6,054 bases of DNA from Planktotalea sp. (GCA_024645145.1 JAHEGL010000258.1:1-6054), one strand, 5' to 3'; shown: positions 1-5,339, counted from the stretch's first letter. Notes: a model not told the origin generated them from the letters alone. Translations and numbers: made by a program.

Positions 1-1647
1 ATTACCGTCCGTATCCGTGACAACAATGAAGGGGCTATATCCAAGGACGTCGCCCTCTTCCATTACAGCACCTTTGCCGCCTGAAAGCACATAACGCGGC
101 GCATCCCCCTTGCGTCTTTGACCGATGCGATCAGGATAAGCGAGGGCGGCCATCGCACCAAGACTGAGAGAGCCTTGTGGCGCATCTGGTGCAAGCTTGC
201 TCAAGCGTTTTACTTCTTGCGTTATGCGGTTGGCATATTCCTTTGGCACGCGACGATCATGTAAAGCACGCTGGCGCAAAGACAGATCGCACCCCGAGCC
301 GCGCCCGAGCGGATCACGCTCATTCAAAATGGCCGCAAGGGTTGCGGCTTGTTTGCCTGCAACACTCAGCATGTGGCCCAAACGGGGGTGCAGCGGCAGG
401 CGTGCAAGGGTTTTGCCATGTGCCGTGATGCGCAAATCTTGATCGAGCGCACAAAGTGTTTGCAACAGTGCTTGTGCTTCGCTCAATGTGATCCGGTTTG
501 GTGGGGTCAAAAAGGGCAAGTCTTCTGGCGGTGCGCCCCAGAGCGCGAGCTCAAGCGCGAGACCGGTCAGATCAGCTGTTTCGATTTCAGCTGGTGCAAA
601 AGCAGGCAAGGTACCGTTTTCGCCTTTCGCCCAAAGCTTGTATGCCGTGCCGGGGCCAAGGCGGCCGGCGCGTCCCGCTCGCTGGGTGGCTTCCGCGCGA
701 GAGGCGCGTTCGGTCACAAGACGCGACATTCCAGTTCCCGCATCAAAGCGCGCTCGACGGGCCAAGCCACTATCAACTACAGTGGTAATGCCCTCGATCG
801 TAAGCGAGGTTTCCGCGATAGAGGTTGCAAGCACGACTTTGCGTCGTCCGTCCGCTTCGGGCTGGATCGCTGCGCGTTGATCTTGGAACTTCATCGCACC
901 AAAGAGCGGACGCAGGGTTGTGTCGCTTGCAATACGTGACGCGAGCAGGCTTTCAGTTCTGCGAATTTCACCCTCACCTGGAAGAAAGGCGAGAATACTA
1001 CCGTCGGTTTCGTTCAAGGCTTGCGATATGAGATCGCTCATATGTGCCTCTAGGCGGCGTTCTTTAGAGGGGGGACGCGGCAAGAAAATCTGCTCGACAG
1101 GATAGCTACGTCCCTCGGACGTAACAATCGGTGCGTCATCGAGAAATGCGGCAACAGGGGAAGCATCAAGCGTGGCAGACATTACAATGAGCGCAAGGTC
1201 TTCGCGCAAGGCTGTGCGGCACTCGATACATAAGGCGAGACCGAGATCGGCGTTCAGCGAGCGTTCATGAAATTCATCAAAGATCACACAATCAATACCC
1301 GTCAGTTCGGGATCAGTTTGGATCATTCGCGTAAGAATGCCTTCTGTGACGACCTCGATACGCGTCGTCGCGCTTGTCTTGCGCTCACCGCGCATCGCAT
1401 AGCCAACGGTTTGCCCAACAGGTTCATTGAGTTGGCTGGCTAGTCGTTCCGCTGCGGCGCGTGCGGCAAGACGGCGCGGTTCGAGCATAATAATTTTACC
1501 GCTGAACTTAGCGGTTTGCAGCACAGCTAGAGGAATCCGCGTGGTTTTGCCCGCTCCGGGTGGTGCTTGCAGCACGGCGCGCCCATGGGTCTCAAGCGCC
1601 TCTAAGAGCGCTGGAAGGACGTCATCGATGGGTAGGTTACCTTGCAT
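1..1647 (-). CDS. hrpB: ATP-dependent RNA helicase HrpB, N-terminal 549 codons (3' end cut by window edge)
   Basis: The reverse strand is open from ATG at 1647 to the window edge. Visible in order: Walker A GAGKT (residues 31-35), the DExH box as DEFHER (124-129, the HrpB form of DEAH), motif III SAT (157-159), motif V ATSIAETSLT (274-283) and motif VI QRAGRAGR (322-329). Both RecA-like helicase domains and the following helicase-associated region are therefore present; family members run to roughly 800 residues, so only the HrpB C-terminal domain is missing. HrpB is a cytoplasmic DEAH/RHA-type NTP-dependent helicase whose exact bacterial role is poorly defined. The start is chosen because the sequence begins close to Walker A, as is usual, and no earlier in-frame ATG fits. 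No Shine-Dalgarno is visible before this ATG. It is divergent from meaB across 84 bp. Identity is firm; function beyond helicase activity is family knowledge. Confidence 0.96.
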   Translation of the reverse strand, partial: MQGNLPIDDVLPALLEALETHGRAVLQAPPGAGKTTRIPLAVLQTAKFSGKIIMLEPRRLAARAAAERLASQLNEPVGQTVGYAMRGERKTSATTRIEVVTEGILTRMIQTDPELTGIDCVIFDEFHERSLNADLGLALCIECRTALREDLALIVMSATLDASPVAAFLDDAPIVTSEGRSYPVEQIFLPRPPSKERRLEAHMSDLISQALNETDGSILAFLPGEGEIRRTESLLASRIASDTTLRPLFGAMKFQDQRAAIQPEADGRRKVVLATSIAETSLTIEGITTVVDSGLARRARFDAGTGMSRLVTERASRAEATQRAGRAGRLGPGTAYKLWAKGENGTLPAFAPAEIETADLTGLALELALWGAPPEDLPFLTPPNRITLSEAQALLQTLCALDQDLRITAHGKTLARLPLHPRLGHMLSVAGKQAATLAAILNERDPLGRGSGCDLSLRQRALHDRRVPKEYANRITQEVKRLSKLAPDAPQGSLSLGAMAALAYPDRIGQRRKGDAPRYVLSGGKGAVMEEGDVLGYSPFIVVTDTDGN

Positions 1648-1653
1648 GGTCTA

Positions 1654-1682
1654 CGTATCGTTGAAAGCGAAGGGCTAGACAA
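1654..1682 (-). promoter_or_regulatory. Candidate hrpB promoter, positioned for a leaderless transcript
   Basis: Read on the minus strand: TTGTCT (1682-1677), a 17-bp spacer, then GATACG (1659-1654), then 6 nt to the hrpB ATG at 1647. Transcription would begin at about the A of the start codon. The -35 is good and the -10 is weak (3 of 6 against TATAAT). Calling it a promoter is inference from geometry plus the absence of a Shine-Dalgarno. Confidence 0.4.
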
Positions 1683-1696
1683 CGCTTGCTTGCTCG

Positions 1697-1721
1697 TTGA
1701 AAACCAAGCTCAGATTTTCAA
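1697..1721. repeat. Inverted repeat TTGAAAA-N11-TTTTCAA in the hrpB/meaB gap
   Basis: Perfect 7-bp arms at 1697-1703 and 1715-1721 flank an 11-nt spacer. The right arm abuts the meaB Shine-Dalgarno (AGAGG, 1721-1725). It could be a regulator operator for the divergent pair or an RNA hairpin affecting meaB translation. The repeat is seen directly; a function is inferred only from its position. Confidence 0.4.
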
Positions 1722-1731
1722 GAGGTCCATC

Positions 1732-2709
1732 ATGGATATTCAAGCACTGGCACAGTCAGTTCAAAACGGTGAACGGCGCGGTCTAGCGCGGGCAATCACG
1801 CTTGTTGAAAGTGCGCGGGCGGATCACCGTGTTGAAGCCGCAGAGTTGCTGGAAAAGCTTGCACAAGATGGCAAGCAGGCTTTGCGGATTGGCCTGTCAG
1901 GGACACCCGGTGTGGGCAAATCCACGTTTATCGAAAGCTTTGGCATGAGCTTGATTACCAAAGGCTTGCGCGTCGCCGTTTTGGCGGTTGATCCTAGTTC
2001 CACACGCTCTGGCGGCTCCATCTTGGGGGATAAGACTCGAATGGATCGATTGTCGCGTGAAAAGGCGGCGTTTATCCGTCCTTCGCCGTCGCAAACTCAT
2101 TTAGGCGGTGTTGCGCGCCGCTCTCGCGAAGCCGTTGCAGTGTGTGAGGCCGCTGGTTTTGATGTGGTTCTCATTGAAACTGTCGGGGTTGGGCAATCTG
2201 AAACGGTTGTGGCGCAAATGGCAGACTTGTTCGTCTTGTTGTTGGCCCCTGCGGGTGGCGATGAGTTGCAAGGTGTAAAACGTGGGATCATGGAGATGGC
2301 TGATCTCATTTTGATCAATAAAGCTGACGGTGATTTAAAAGCCGCAGCGACCCGTACGATGGCGGATTACGCAGGAGCTTTGCGCCTTTTGCGCAAGCGC
2401 GCGCAGGATCCGAGCGATTTTCCAAAGGCATTGGCGGTGTCTGCGTTGGAAGAGAACGGATTAGATCAAGCTTGGGATGAAATGAATGCATTGATCGAAT
2501 GGCGGCGGGACAATGGCTTATTCGAGCACACGCGCGCAGAGCAAGCGCGGTTTTGGTTTGAAGAAGATGTGCGTCAAAGTTTGCTGGCGCGATTGTCACA
2601 AGCAGGTGCGCTGCGCGATGCGATGGATGATCTCGGGTCTGCAGTCGCGCGCGGCGATGTTACATCGGCCTTTGCAGCACAACAAATGCAAGAATTGCTA
2701 CAAAAATAA
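1732..2709 (+). CDS. meaB: Methylmalonyl-CoA mutase-associated GTPase MeaB (ArgK family)
   Basis: This 325-aa protein matches the usual length of the MeaB/ArgK G3E GTPases. Motifs: Walker A GTPGVGKST (57-65), DPSS (88-91), the family-typical RPSPS...LGGVA stretch (116-128), ETVGVGQSE (149-157, Walker B/switch region) and the base-specificity motif NKAD (196-199). MeaB is a cytoplasmic chaperone that uses GTP hydrolysis to gate adenosylcobalamin loading and protect methylmalonyl-CoA mutase, so it serves propionyl-CoA use and, in many alphaproteobacteria, the ethylmalonyl-CoA pathway. The mutase is not in the window. I start at ATG 1732 because AGAGG lies 6 nt upstream; an in-frame TTG at 1642 would overlap the hrpB start and adds 30 residues that do not look like family sequence. 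It appears monocistronic, with a GC-rich hairpin after the stop and a separate promoter for rpmB. Confidence 0.95.
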   Translation: MDIQALAQSVQNGERRGLARAITLVESARADHRVEAAELLEKLAQDGKQALRIGLSGTPGVGKSTFIESFGMSLITKGLRVAVLAVDPSSTRSGGSILGDKTRMDRLSREKAAFIRPSPSQTHLGGVARRSREAVAVCEAAGFDVVLIETVGVGQSETVVAQMADLFVLLLAPAGGDELQGVKRGIMEMADLILINKADGDLKAAATRTMADYAGALRLLRKRAQDPSDFPKALAVSALEENGLDQAWDEMNALIEWRRDNGLFEHTRAEQARFWFEEDVRQSLLARLSQAGALRDAMDDLGSAVARGDVTSAFAAQQMQELLQK

Positions 2710-2736
2710 GTCGCATATCGAGCATTATGCGCAAGG

Positions 2737-2786
2737 CGGGGGCCAGCCCCGGTCTCAGCCAGCTGAGACTCCCCCGGAGTTTATTT
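2737..2786 (+). terminator. Candidate meaB terminator (nested hairpins, weak U-tract)
   Basis: The inner stem is GTCTCAG (2752-2758)/CTGAGAC (2763-2769) around a CCAG tetraloop. The outer arms CGGGGG (2737-2742) and CCCCCG (2771-2776) are also complementary. A broken U-tract, TTTATTT (2780-2786), follows. The structure is strong but the tail is interrupted, so termination may be partial. It starts 28 nt after the meaB stop and ends before the rpmB promoter. Confidence 0.55.
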
Positions 2787-2818
2787 GGAAAGATGAAGGA
2801 GAAGGGGGAGTGAATCGC

Positions 2819-2847
2819 TTGACGGCTCACGCTTATCGCCCTAATAC
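2819..2847 (+). promoter_or_regulatory. rpmB promoter (sigma70-type)
   Basis: TTGACG (2819-2824), a 17-bp spacer, then TAATAC (2842-2847). This is the best housekeeping-type promoter in the window. It predicts a start near 2854 and a leader of about 85 nt before rpmB. Its position just after the meaB hairpin supports independent transcription of rpmB. Confidence 0.65.
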
Positions 2848-2896
2848 CGCTCGGAGTTTCACTTGCGCCTGCGAAAGCTGCGCCCCATTTTGCGTT

Positions 2897-2913
2897 TCTA
2901 AGATACGCTTAGA
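2897..2913 (+). promoter_or_regulatory. Small perfect hairpin in the rpmB leader
   Basis: TCTAAG (2897-2902), loop ATACG, CTTAGA (2908-2913). It lies 12 nt upstream of the rpmB Shine-Dalgarno (GAGG, 2926-2929). Ribosomal protein genes often carry leader regulation, so this could be a regulatory or stabilising element. Only the pairing is seen; the role is inferred. Confidence 0.35.
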
Positions 2914-2937
2914 CCGCACGAACACGAGGATACGCCC

Positions 2938-3228
2938 ATGTCGCGCCGTTGCGAACTGACCGGAAAAGGCCCGATGACGGGCAACAACGTAAGCCACGCC
3001 AAGAACCGTACACGCCGTCGGTTTTTGCCAAACCTGAATGATGTGACGCTTCAGTCCGAAATTCTGGGTCGTGGTATCAAGCTCAAGATTTGTGCAGCGG
3101 CTTTGCGCACAGTTGATCACCGCGGTGGTCTTGACCAGTTCTTCGCAAAGTCCAAGGACAGCGAACTGTCTGACGGCGCGTTGAAAGTGAAAAAAGAGAT
3201 CGCAAAGGCGCAAGCGGCAGCTGCCTAA
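2938..3228 (+). CDS. rpmB: 50S ribosomal protein L28 (bL28)
   Basis: This 96-aa protein is strongly basic with the bL28 N-terminal signature: [11 protein letters not shown] (2-12), then [14 protein letters not shown] (16-29). The C-terminal part (about 70-96) is a Lys/Ala-rich tail ending AQAAAA, within the length range I expect for alphaproteobacterial L28. bL28 is a component of the 50S subunit. A single Cys (C5) is present, so there is no zinc-binding Cys set as in the C+ paralogues. The start is supported by GAGG (2926-2929), 8 nt upstream. The gene stands alone between its own promoter and a strong intrinsic terminator, whereas in many bacteria rpmB is paired with rpmG, which is not here. 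Confidence 0.97.
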   Translation: MSRRCELTGKGPMTGNNVSHAKNRTRRRFLPNLNDVTLQSEILGRGIKLKICAAALRTVDHRGGLDQFFAKSKDSELSDGALKVKKEIAKAQAAAA

Positions 3229-3252
3229 GCGTTTCACTTTGTAGAGATTTTA

Positions 3253-3288
3253 GCGCCTCGCAACTGATGTTGCGGGGCGCTTCTTTTT
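3253..3288 (+). terminator. Rho-independent terminator of rpmB
   Basis: A 12-bp stem GCGCCTCGCAAC (3253-3264)/GTTGCGGGGCGC (3269-3280) with one G-U pair and loop TGAT is followed by TTCTTTTT (3281-3288). All elements of an intrinsic terminator are present, 24 nt after the rpmB stop. Confidence 0.93.
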
Positions 3289-3293
3289 GTCCG

Positions 3294-3322
3294 TTGAAGT
3301 CGTTTTAACGAACGTTTAATCC
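3294..3322 (+). promoter_or_regulatory. Candidate promoter of the copper gene pair
   Basis: TTGAAG (3294-3299), a 17-bp spacer, then TAATCC (3317-3322), with 7 nt to the ATG at 3330. The upstream terminator demands a promoter in this short gap. The -10 match is poor. The spacing would give a start at about the ATG itself, in line with the lack of a Shine-Dalgarno. Confidence 0.35.
3305..3319. promoter_or_regulatory. Candidate CtrA box TTAA-N7-TTAA
   Basis: TTAA (3305-3308), 7 nt, then TTAA (3316-3319); the left half extends to TTAAC. This fits the known alphaproteobacterial CtrA recognition pattern (two TTAA half-sites with 7 nt between). It overlaps the -10 of the candidate promoter and ends 10 nt before the ATG at 3330, a position that favours repression. 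The match is seen; regulation is inferred. Confidence 0.4.
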
Positions 3323-3329
3323 TTTCCAC

Positions 3330-3677
3330 ATGACACGTGCTTCTCATATCATCCGTGGATTATTGGTCGCTCTCATTGTGCTGACAGCGCAAAGCGCTGC
3401 GGCGGCGCGCATGATGCCAGATGCGACGGGTCAGATGGTGATTTGCACGGGCACTGGCCCGATGATGATCCATGTCGGCGCAGATGGTATGCCGACAAGC
3501 GCGCCGCAGATTTGTCCGGAATATGCGCTGTCCTTGATCGTCGCGGTGGCACCAGCTGCTTTGAGCATGTCTGCGCGAGGGATTTGGTTCGAATTACGCG
3601 CGGTGGAGCATGGTTGGAAACAGGCTACTCTTCGACGCGCTGTTCCGAATGCAAGAGCACCGCCTGTCTTGGATTAA
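3330..3677 (+). CDS. Small secreted DUF2946-like protein upstream of a copper chaperone
   Basis: This 115-aa protein has a probable Sec signal peptide: basic MTRASHIIR, hydrophobic core about 10-21, then an AAAA stretch (23-26) as a likely cleavage site. The mature part is Met-rich (M28, M29, M36, M45, M46, M54) and carries VICTGTG (37-43) and ICPEYALSL (61-69), resembling proteins annotated DUF2946. In such proteins I expect a CPxC pair near the second motif; here it reads C62-P-E-Y65, leaving only C39 and C62. Met/Cys content and a PCu(A)C gene 41 bp downstream suggest periplasmic copper binding or sensing, but the biochemical role is not known to me. No Shine-Dalgarno precedes ATG 3330; internal Met codons at 28-29 would drop the signal peptide. 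Family assignment is moderate and function is contextual. Confidence 0.72.
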   Translation: MTRASHIIRGLLVALIVLTAQSAAAARMMPDATGQMVICTGTGPMMIHVGADGMPTSAPQICPEYALSLIVAVAPAALSMSARGIWFELRAVEHGWKQATLRRAVPNARAPPVLD

Positions 3678-3718
3678 CACAATCATTTTAATCCTTCAGA
3701 CAGATAAGGAGAGACGTA

Positions 3719-4216
3719 ATGTCCCTCAGCTCCAAATTTTTGGCCCTCTTTGTGACGGCGAACTTAGCGTTTCCTGCGTATGCGGGCGACATAATGATCA
3801 AGGACGCCTATGTGCGAACGGCTATGGCAGGCGCTAAGTCAGGCGCTGCTTTTATGCAGATTATGAACCACAGTGATGAAGAGGAGCGCCTGATCAGTGC
3901 GGCCGCAGATATTGCCAAACGTGTAGAGCTACACACGCATAAAGATATGGGCGATGGCGTGATGAAGATGATGGAAGTCGAAGACGGCTTTGTTATCCCC
4001 GCTGGTGGCATGCATTCATTGGTGCGCGGTGGCGATCATGTGATGTTCATGGGTTTGACACAGACCATGGTTCAGGGTGAAAGCGTGCAAGTGACCCTTA
4101 CTTTTGAAAAGGCTGGCGAGATGGTTGTTCAAATCCCAGTTGATTCAGAACGGCAGGATCACGGTGCTATGAAGCATGGCGATATGGATCATTCTGGTCA
4201 TAGTGCTGATAAATAA
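3719..4216 (+). CDS. Periplasmic PCu(A)C copper chaperone (pccA/pcuC-type)
   Basis: This 165-aa protein has a signal peptide (core about 7-18, AYA|G cleavage after residue 22) and a single PCu(A)C cupredoxin-like domain (about 24-141). The copper motif H-X10-M-X21-H-X-M is met by H74, M85, H107 and M109, within ELHTHKD (70-76) and GGDHVMFMGL (104-113). A Met/His-rich tail (H148, M151, H153, M156, H158, H161) adds possible Cu ligands. PCu(A)C proteins carry Cu(I) in the periplasm and help assemble the CuA centre of cytochrome oxidase, often with Sco proteins, none of which is in view. A good Shine-Dalgarno (AAGGAGA, 3706-3712) fixes the start. It is probably cotranscribed with the gene ending at 3677 and converges on the sirtuin gene with a 9-bp gap. 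Several M/H clusters make metal binding likely. Confidence 0.94.
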   Translation: MSLSSKFLALFVTANLAFPAYAGDIMIKDAYVRTAMAGAKSGAAFMQIMNHSDEEERLISAAADIAKRVELHTHKDMGDGVMKMMEVEDGFVIPAGGMHSLVRGGDHVMFMGLTQTMVQGESVQVTLTFEKAGEMVVQIPVDSERQDHGAMKHGDMDHSGHSADK

Positions 4217-4225
4217 CGGTCTGCA

Positions 4226-4915
4226 TTACCTTAAGATCGTTTCAACCCAGTTTGGAACGATCTCGCTTGCCTTGCCAAACTCGGCCTGCGCGAATTGAGA
4301 GATTGTTGCGCTGGCTTCGAGGTTAAGTTCGAGCGTATCTGCACCGGACAGCGTTGCTTCTTGCACGAAGCCTGCAGCAGGATAGACGTTGCCAGAGGTG
4401 CCAATGGCGACGAAAAGATCCGCCTCGCTCAATTGGTGATAGATCGTTTCCATTTGATAGGGCATTTCGCTGAACCAAACGATATCAGGGCGCGTTGTTT
4501 GGGCGTTACAGGAGGGGCACTGCTGCGTCTTGCTCATCACAAGTGGGGCAGGCCAGCGGGTATCGCAACTTGAGCAAAGCGCGCCGTCGAGAAAGCCTTG
4601 CATGTGGCAAACATTCTGTACGCCTGCCGCTTCGTGCAAGTTATCAACGTTTTGAGTAACGAGAACGATATCGCCACGATGCTCTTTTTGCAGCTTGGCC
4701 TGGGTAAAATGAGCTGCATTGGGCTGTGCTGCGCGCGATTGCGCACGTCGTGCGTTGTAGAACTCATGCACCAGGTCCGGATCGCGTGCAAAGCTTTCGG
4801 GCGTTGCAACATCTTCGATGCGGTGTTGGGCCCAAAGGCCGCCTTCATCACGAAATGTGCCAAGCCCGCTTTCTGCGGAAATACCGGCACTGGTGAGAAT
4901 GACGATCTTGCTCAT
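4226..4915 (-). CDS. cobB: CobB-type class III sirtuin with altered active site
   Basis: This 229-aa protein is a normal size for bacterial sirtuins, NAD-dependent lysine deacylases. Seen: N-terminal NAD loop TSAGISAESGLGTFRDEGG (8-26), class III Tyr/Arg pair Y53 and R56 (acidic acyl specificity in SIRT5), TQNVDNLH (87-94), zinc Cys C114/C117 and C133/C136, GTSGNVYPAAGF (172-183) and ELNLE (196-200). Two deviations stand out: S9 replaces the first Gly of GAGIS, and Q106 (codon 4598-4600, TTG on plus, CAA in the gene) stands where the catalytic His of the HG motif belongs, in HMQGFL (104-109). His at 104 is two residues away. Deacylation may be weak or lost. No Shine-Dalgarno is seen; the ATG is 10 nt after the stop of the gene at 4926-5237, suggesting coupled translation. 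Family is firm; activity is uncertain. Confidence 0.92.
   Translation of the reverse strand: MSKIVILTSAGISAESGLGTFRDEGGLWAQHRIEDVATPESFARDPDLVHEFYNARRAQSRAAQPNAAHFTQAKLQKEHRGDIVLVTQNVDNLHEAAGVQNVCHMQGFLDGALCSSCDTRWPAPLVMSKTQQCPSCNAQTTRPDIVWFSEMPYQMETIYHQLSEADLFVAIGTSGNVYPAAGFVQEATLSGADTLELNLEASATISQFAQAEFGKASEIVPNWVETILR
4234..4263. terminator. 12-bp hairpin between convergent copper chaperone and sirtuin genes
   Basis: AGATCGTTTCAA (4234-4245), loop CCCAGT, TTGGAACGATCT (4252-4263). All 12 positions pair in plus-strand RNA with one U-G; in minus-strand RNA that pair is an A-C mismatch. It starts 17 nt after the chaperone stop and lies within the last codons of the sirtuin gene. No U-tract follows on either strand, so it could be an mRNA 3'-end stabiliser or a weak terminator rather than a classical one. 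Confidence 0.4.
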
Positions 4916-4920
4916 GTGTT

Positions 4921-4939
4921 AGATGTTAAGAACACATCT
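4921..4939 (-). promoter_or_regulatory. Hairpin at the stop/start junction before the sirtuin gene
   Basis: On the minus strand AGATGT (4939-4934) and ACATCT (4926-4921) form perfect 6-bp arms around a 7-nt loop. The stop codon of the upstream small gene (4928-4926) spans loop and stem, and the sirtuin ATG follows 5 nt later. Ribosomes ending the first gene would open it, which could couple translation of the two genes. The pairing is seen; coupling is inferred. Confidence 0.35.
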
Positions 4940-5237
4940 GCTGCGCACGTTGGCCAAACTTTTTGTAGCGCTTCCAAAAAACTTCATGACTGGAACGGTC
5001 AGATTGACGGATTTCCTGACTTCTGTGCGGGTCTTTGAAAAACGTCGCTGCCAAACGCTGGTCAGAAGAACTCAACGTCCCGCGCGCTGCTTTCTGGATG
5101 CAACTGCATAGCCTGCGATTCGCGGCTTTTCGGTCAGATTTCATGCATGCGCGCGTGATTGTACCTGCGTCCACGGGCGTTGGGACTACAGGAGCTAGTA
5201 TGCCCGCCAAAGCGAGCGACAAAATAATGTGTTTCAT
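4926..5237 (-). CDS. Small secreted four-Cys protein of unknown function
   Basis: This 103-aa protein has a clear signal peptide (MKHII then a hydrophobic core to about 18, VDAG cleavage near residue 24-25). The mature protein has four Cys: C31, C44, C46 (CSC) and C102 two residues from the end. A central block DQRLAATFF (59-67), then QSDRSSHEVFWKRY (78-91), is highly charged and looks conserved in proteins I recall from Rhodobacteraceae, some labelled 'arginine transporter' without obvious support. There are no membrane spans beyond the signal peptide, so a transporter role is unlikely. Four Cys would allow two periplasmic disulfides. The start is supported by AAAGAGG on the minus strand (5252-5246), 8 nt before ATG, and a good promoter upstream. 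It leads an apparent operon with the sirtuin gene 10 nt downstream. Confidence 0.85.
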   Translation of the reverse strand: MKHIILSLALAGILAPVVPTPVDAGTITRACMKSDRKAANRRLCSCIQKAARGTLSSSDQRLAATFFKDPHRSQEIRQSDRSSHEVFWKRYKKFGQRAQQMCS

Positions 5238-5310
5238 ATGGTCTGCCTCTTTGCCGGCACGGGCTTGGATCTTGTGCCCAACGTCTCACATGCCGATTAC
5301 TCTCACTCTA

Positions 5311-5339
5311 AATATAGCGCAAAAACAGTGAAGATTCAA
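5311..5339 (-). promoter_or_regulatory. Promoter of the small secreted protein/sirtuin unit
   Basis: On the minus strand: TTGAAT (5339-5334), a 17-bp spacer, then TATATT (5316-5311), which is 5 of 6 against TATAAT. It predicts a start near 5304 and a leader of about 67 nt to the ATG at 5237. Confidence 0.6.

Noticed and set aside
349..939. Plus-strand open frame of 196 codons and several overlapping ones between 177 and 1105
   Set aside because: All lie antisense to hrpB, whose helicase motifs are continuous on the minus strand; their translations show no recognisable domain.
1642..1731. N-terminal extension of meaB from TTG 1642
   Set aside because: The added 30 residues do not resemble MeaB, the TTG has no ribosome site and overlaps the hrpB start; ATG 1732 has AGAGG 6 nt upstream.
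2793..2813. Six-codon ORF in a purine-rich tract upstream of rpmB
   Set aside because: It lies upstream of the predicted rpmB transcript start, so it cannot be a leader peptide for it, and is too short to support.
2833..3237. Minus-strand frame of 134 codons over rpmB
   Set aside because: Antisense shadow of the clearly identified L28 gene and its leader; no domain or start signal.
3674..3691. TTAA...TTAA pair before the copper chaperone, considered as a second CtrA box
   Set aside because: The gap is 10 nt rather than 7, so the half-site phasing is wrong.
4598..5038. Plus-strand frame of 146 codons across the sirtuin and small secreted gene
   Set aside because: Antisense to two minus-strand genes with recognisable features; no family resemblance.
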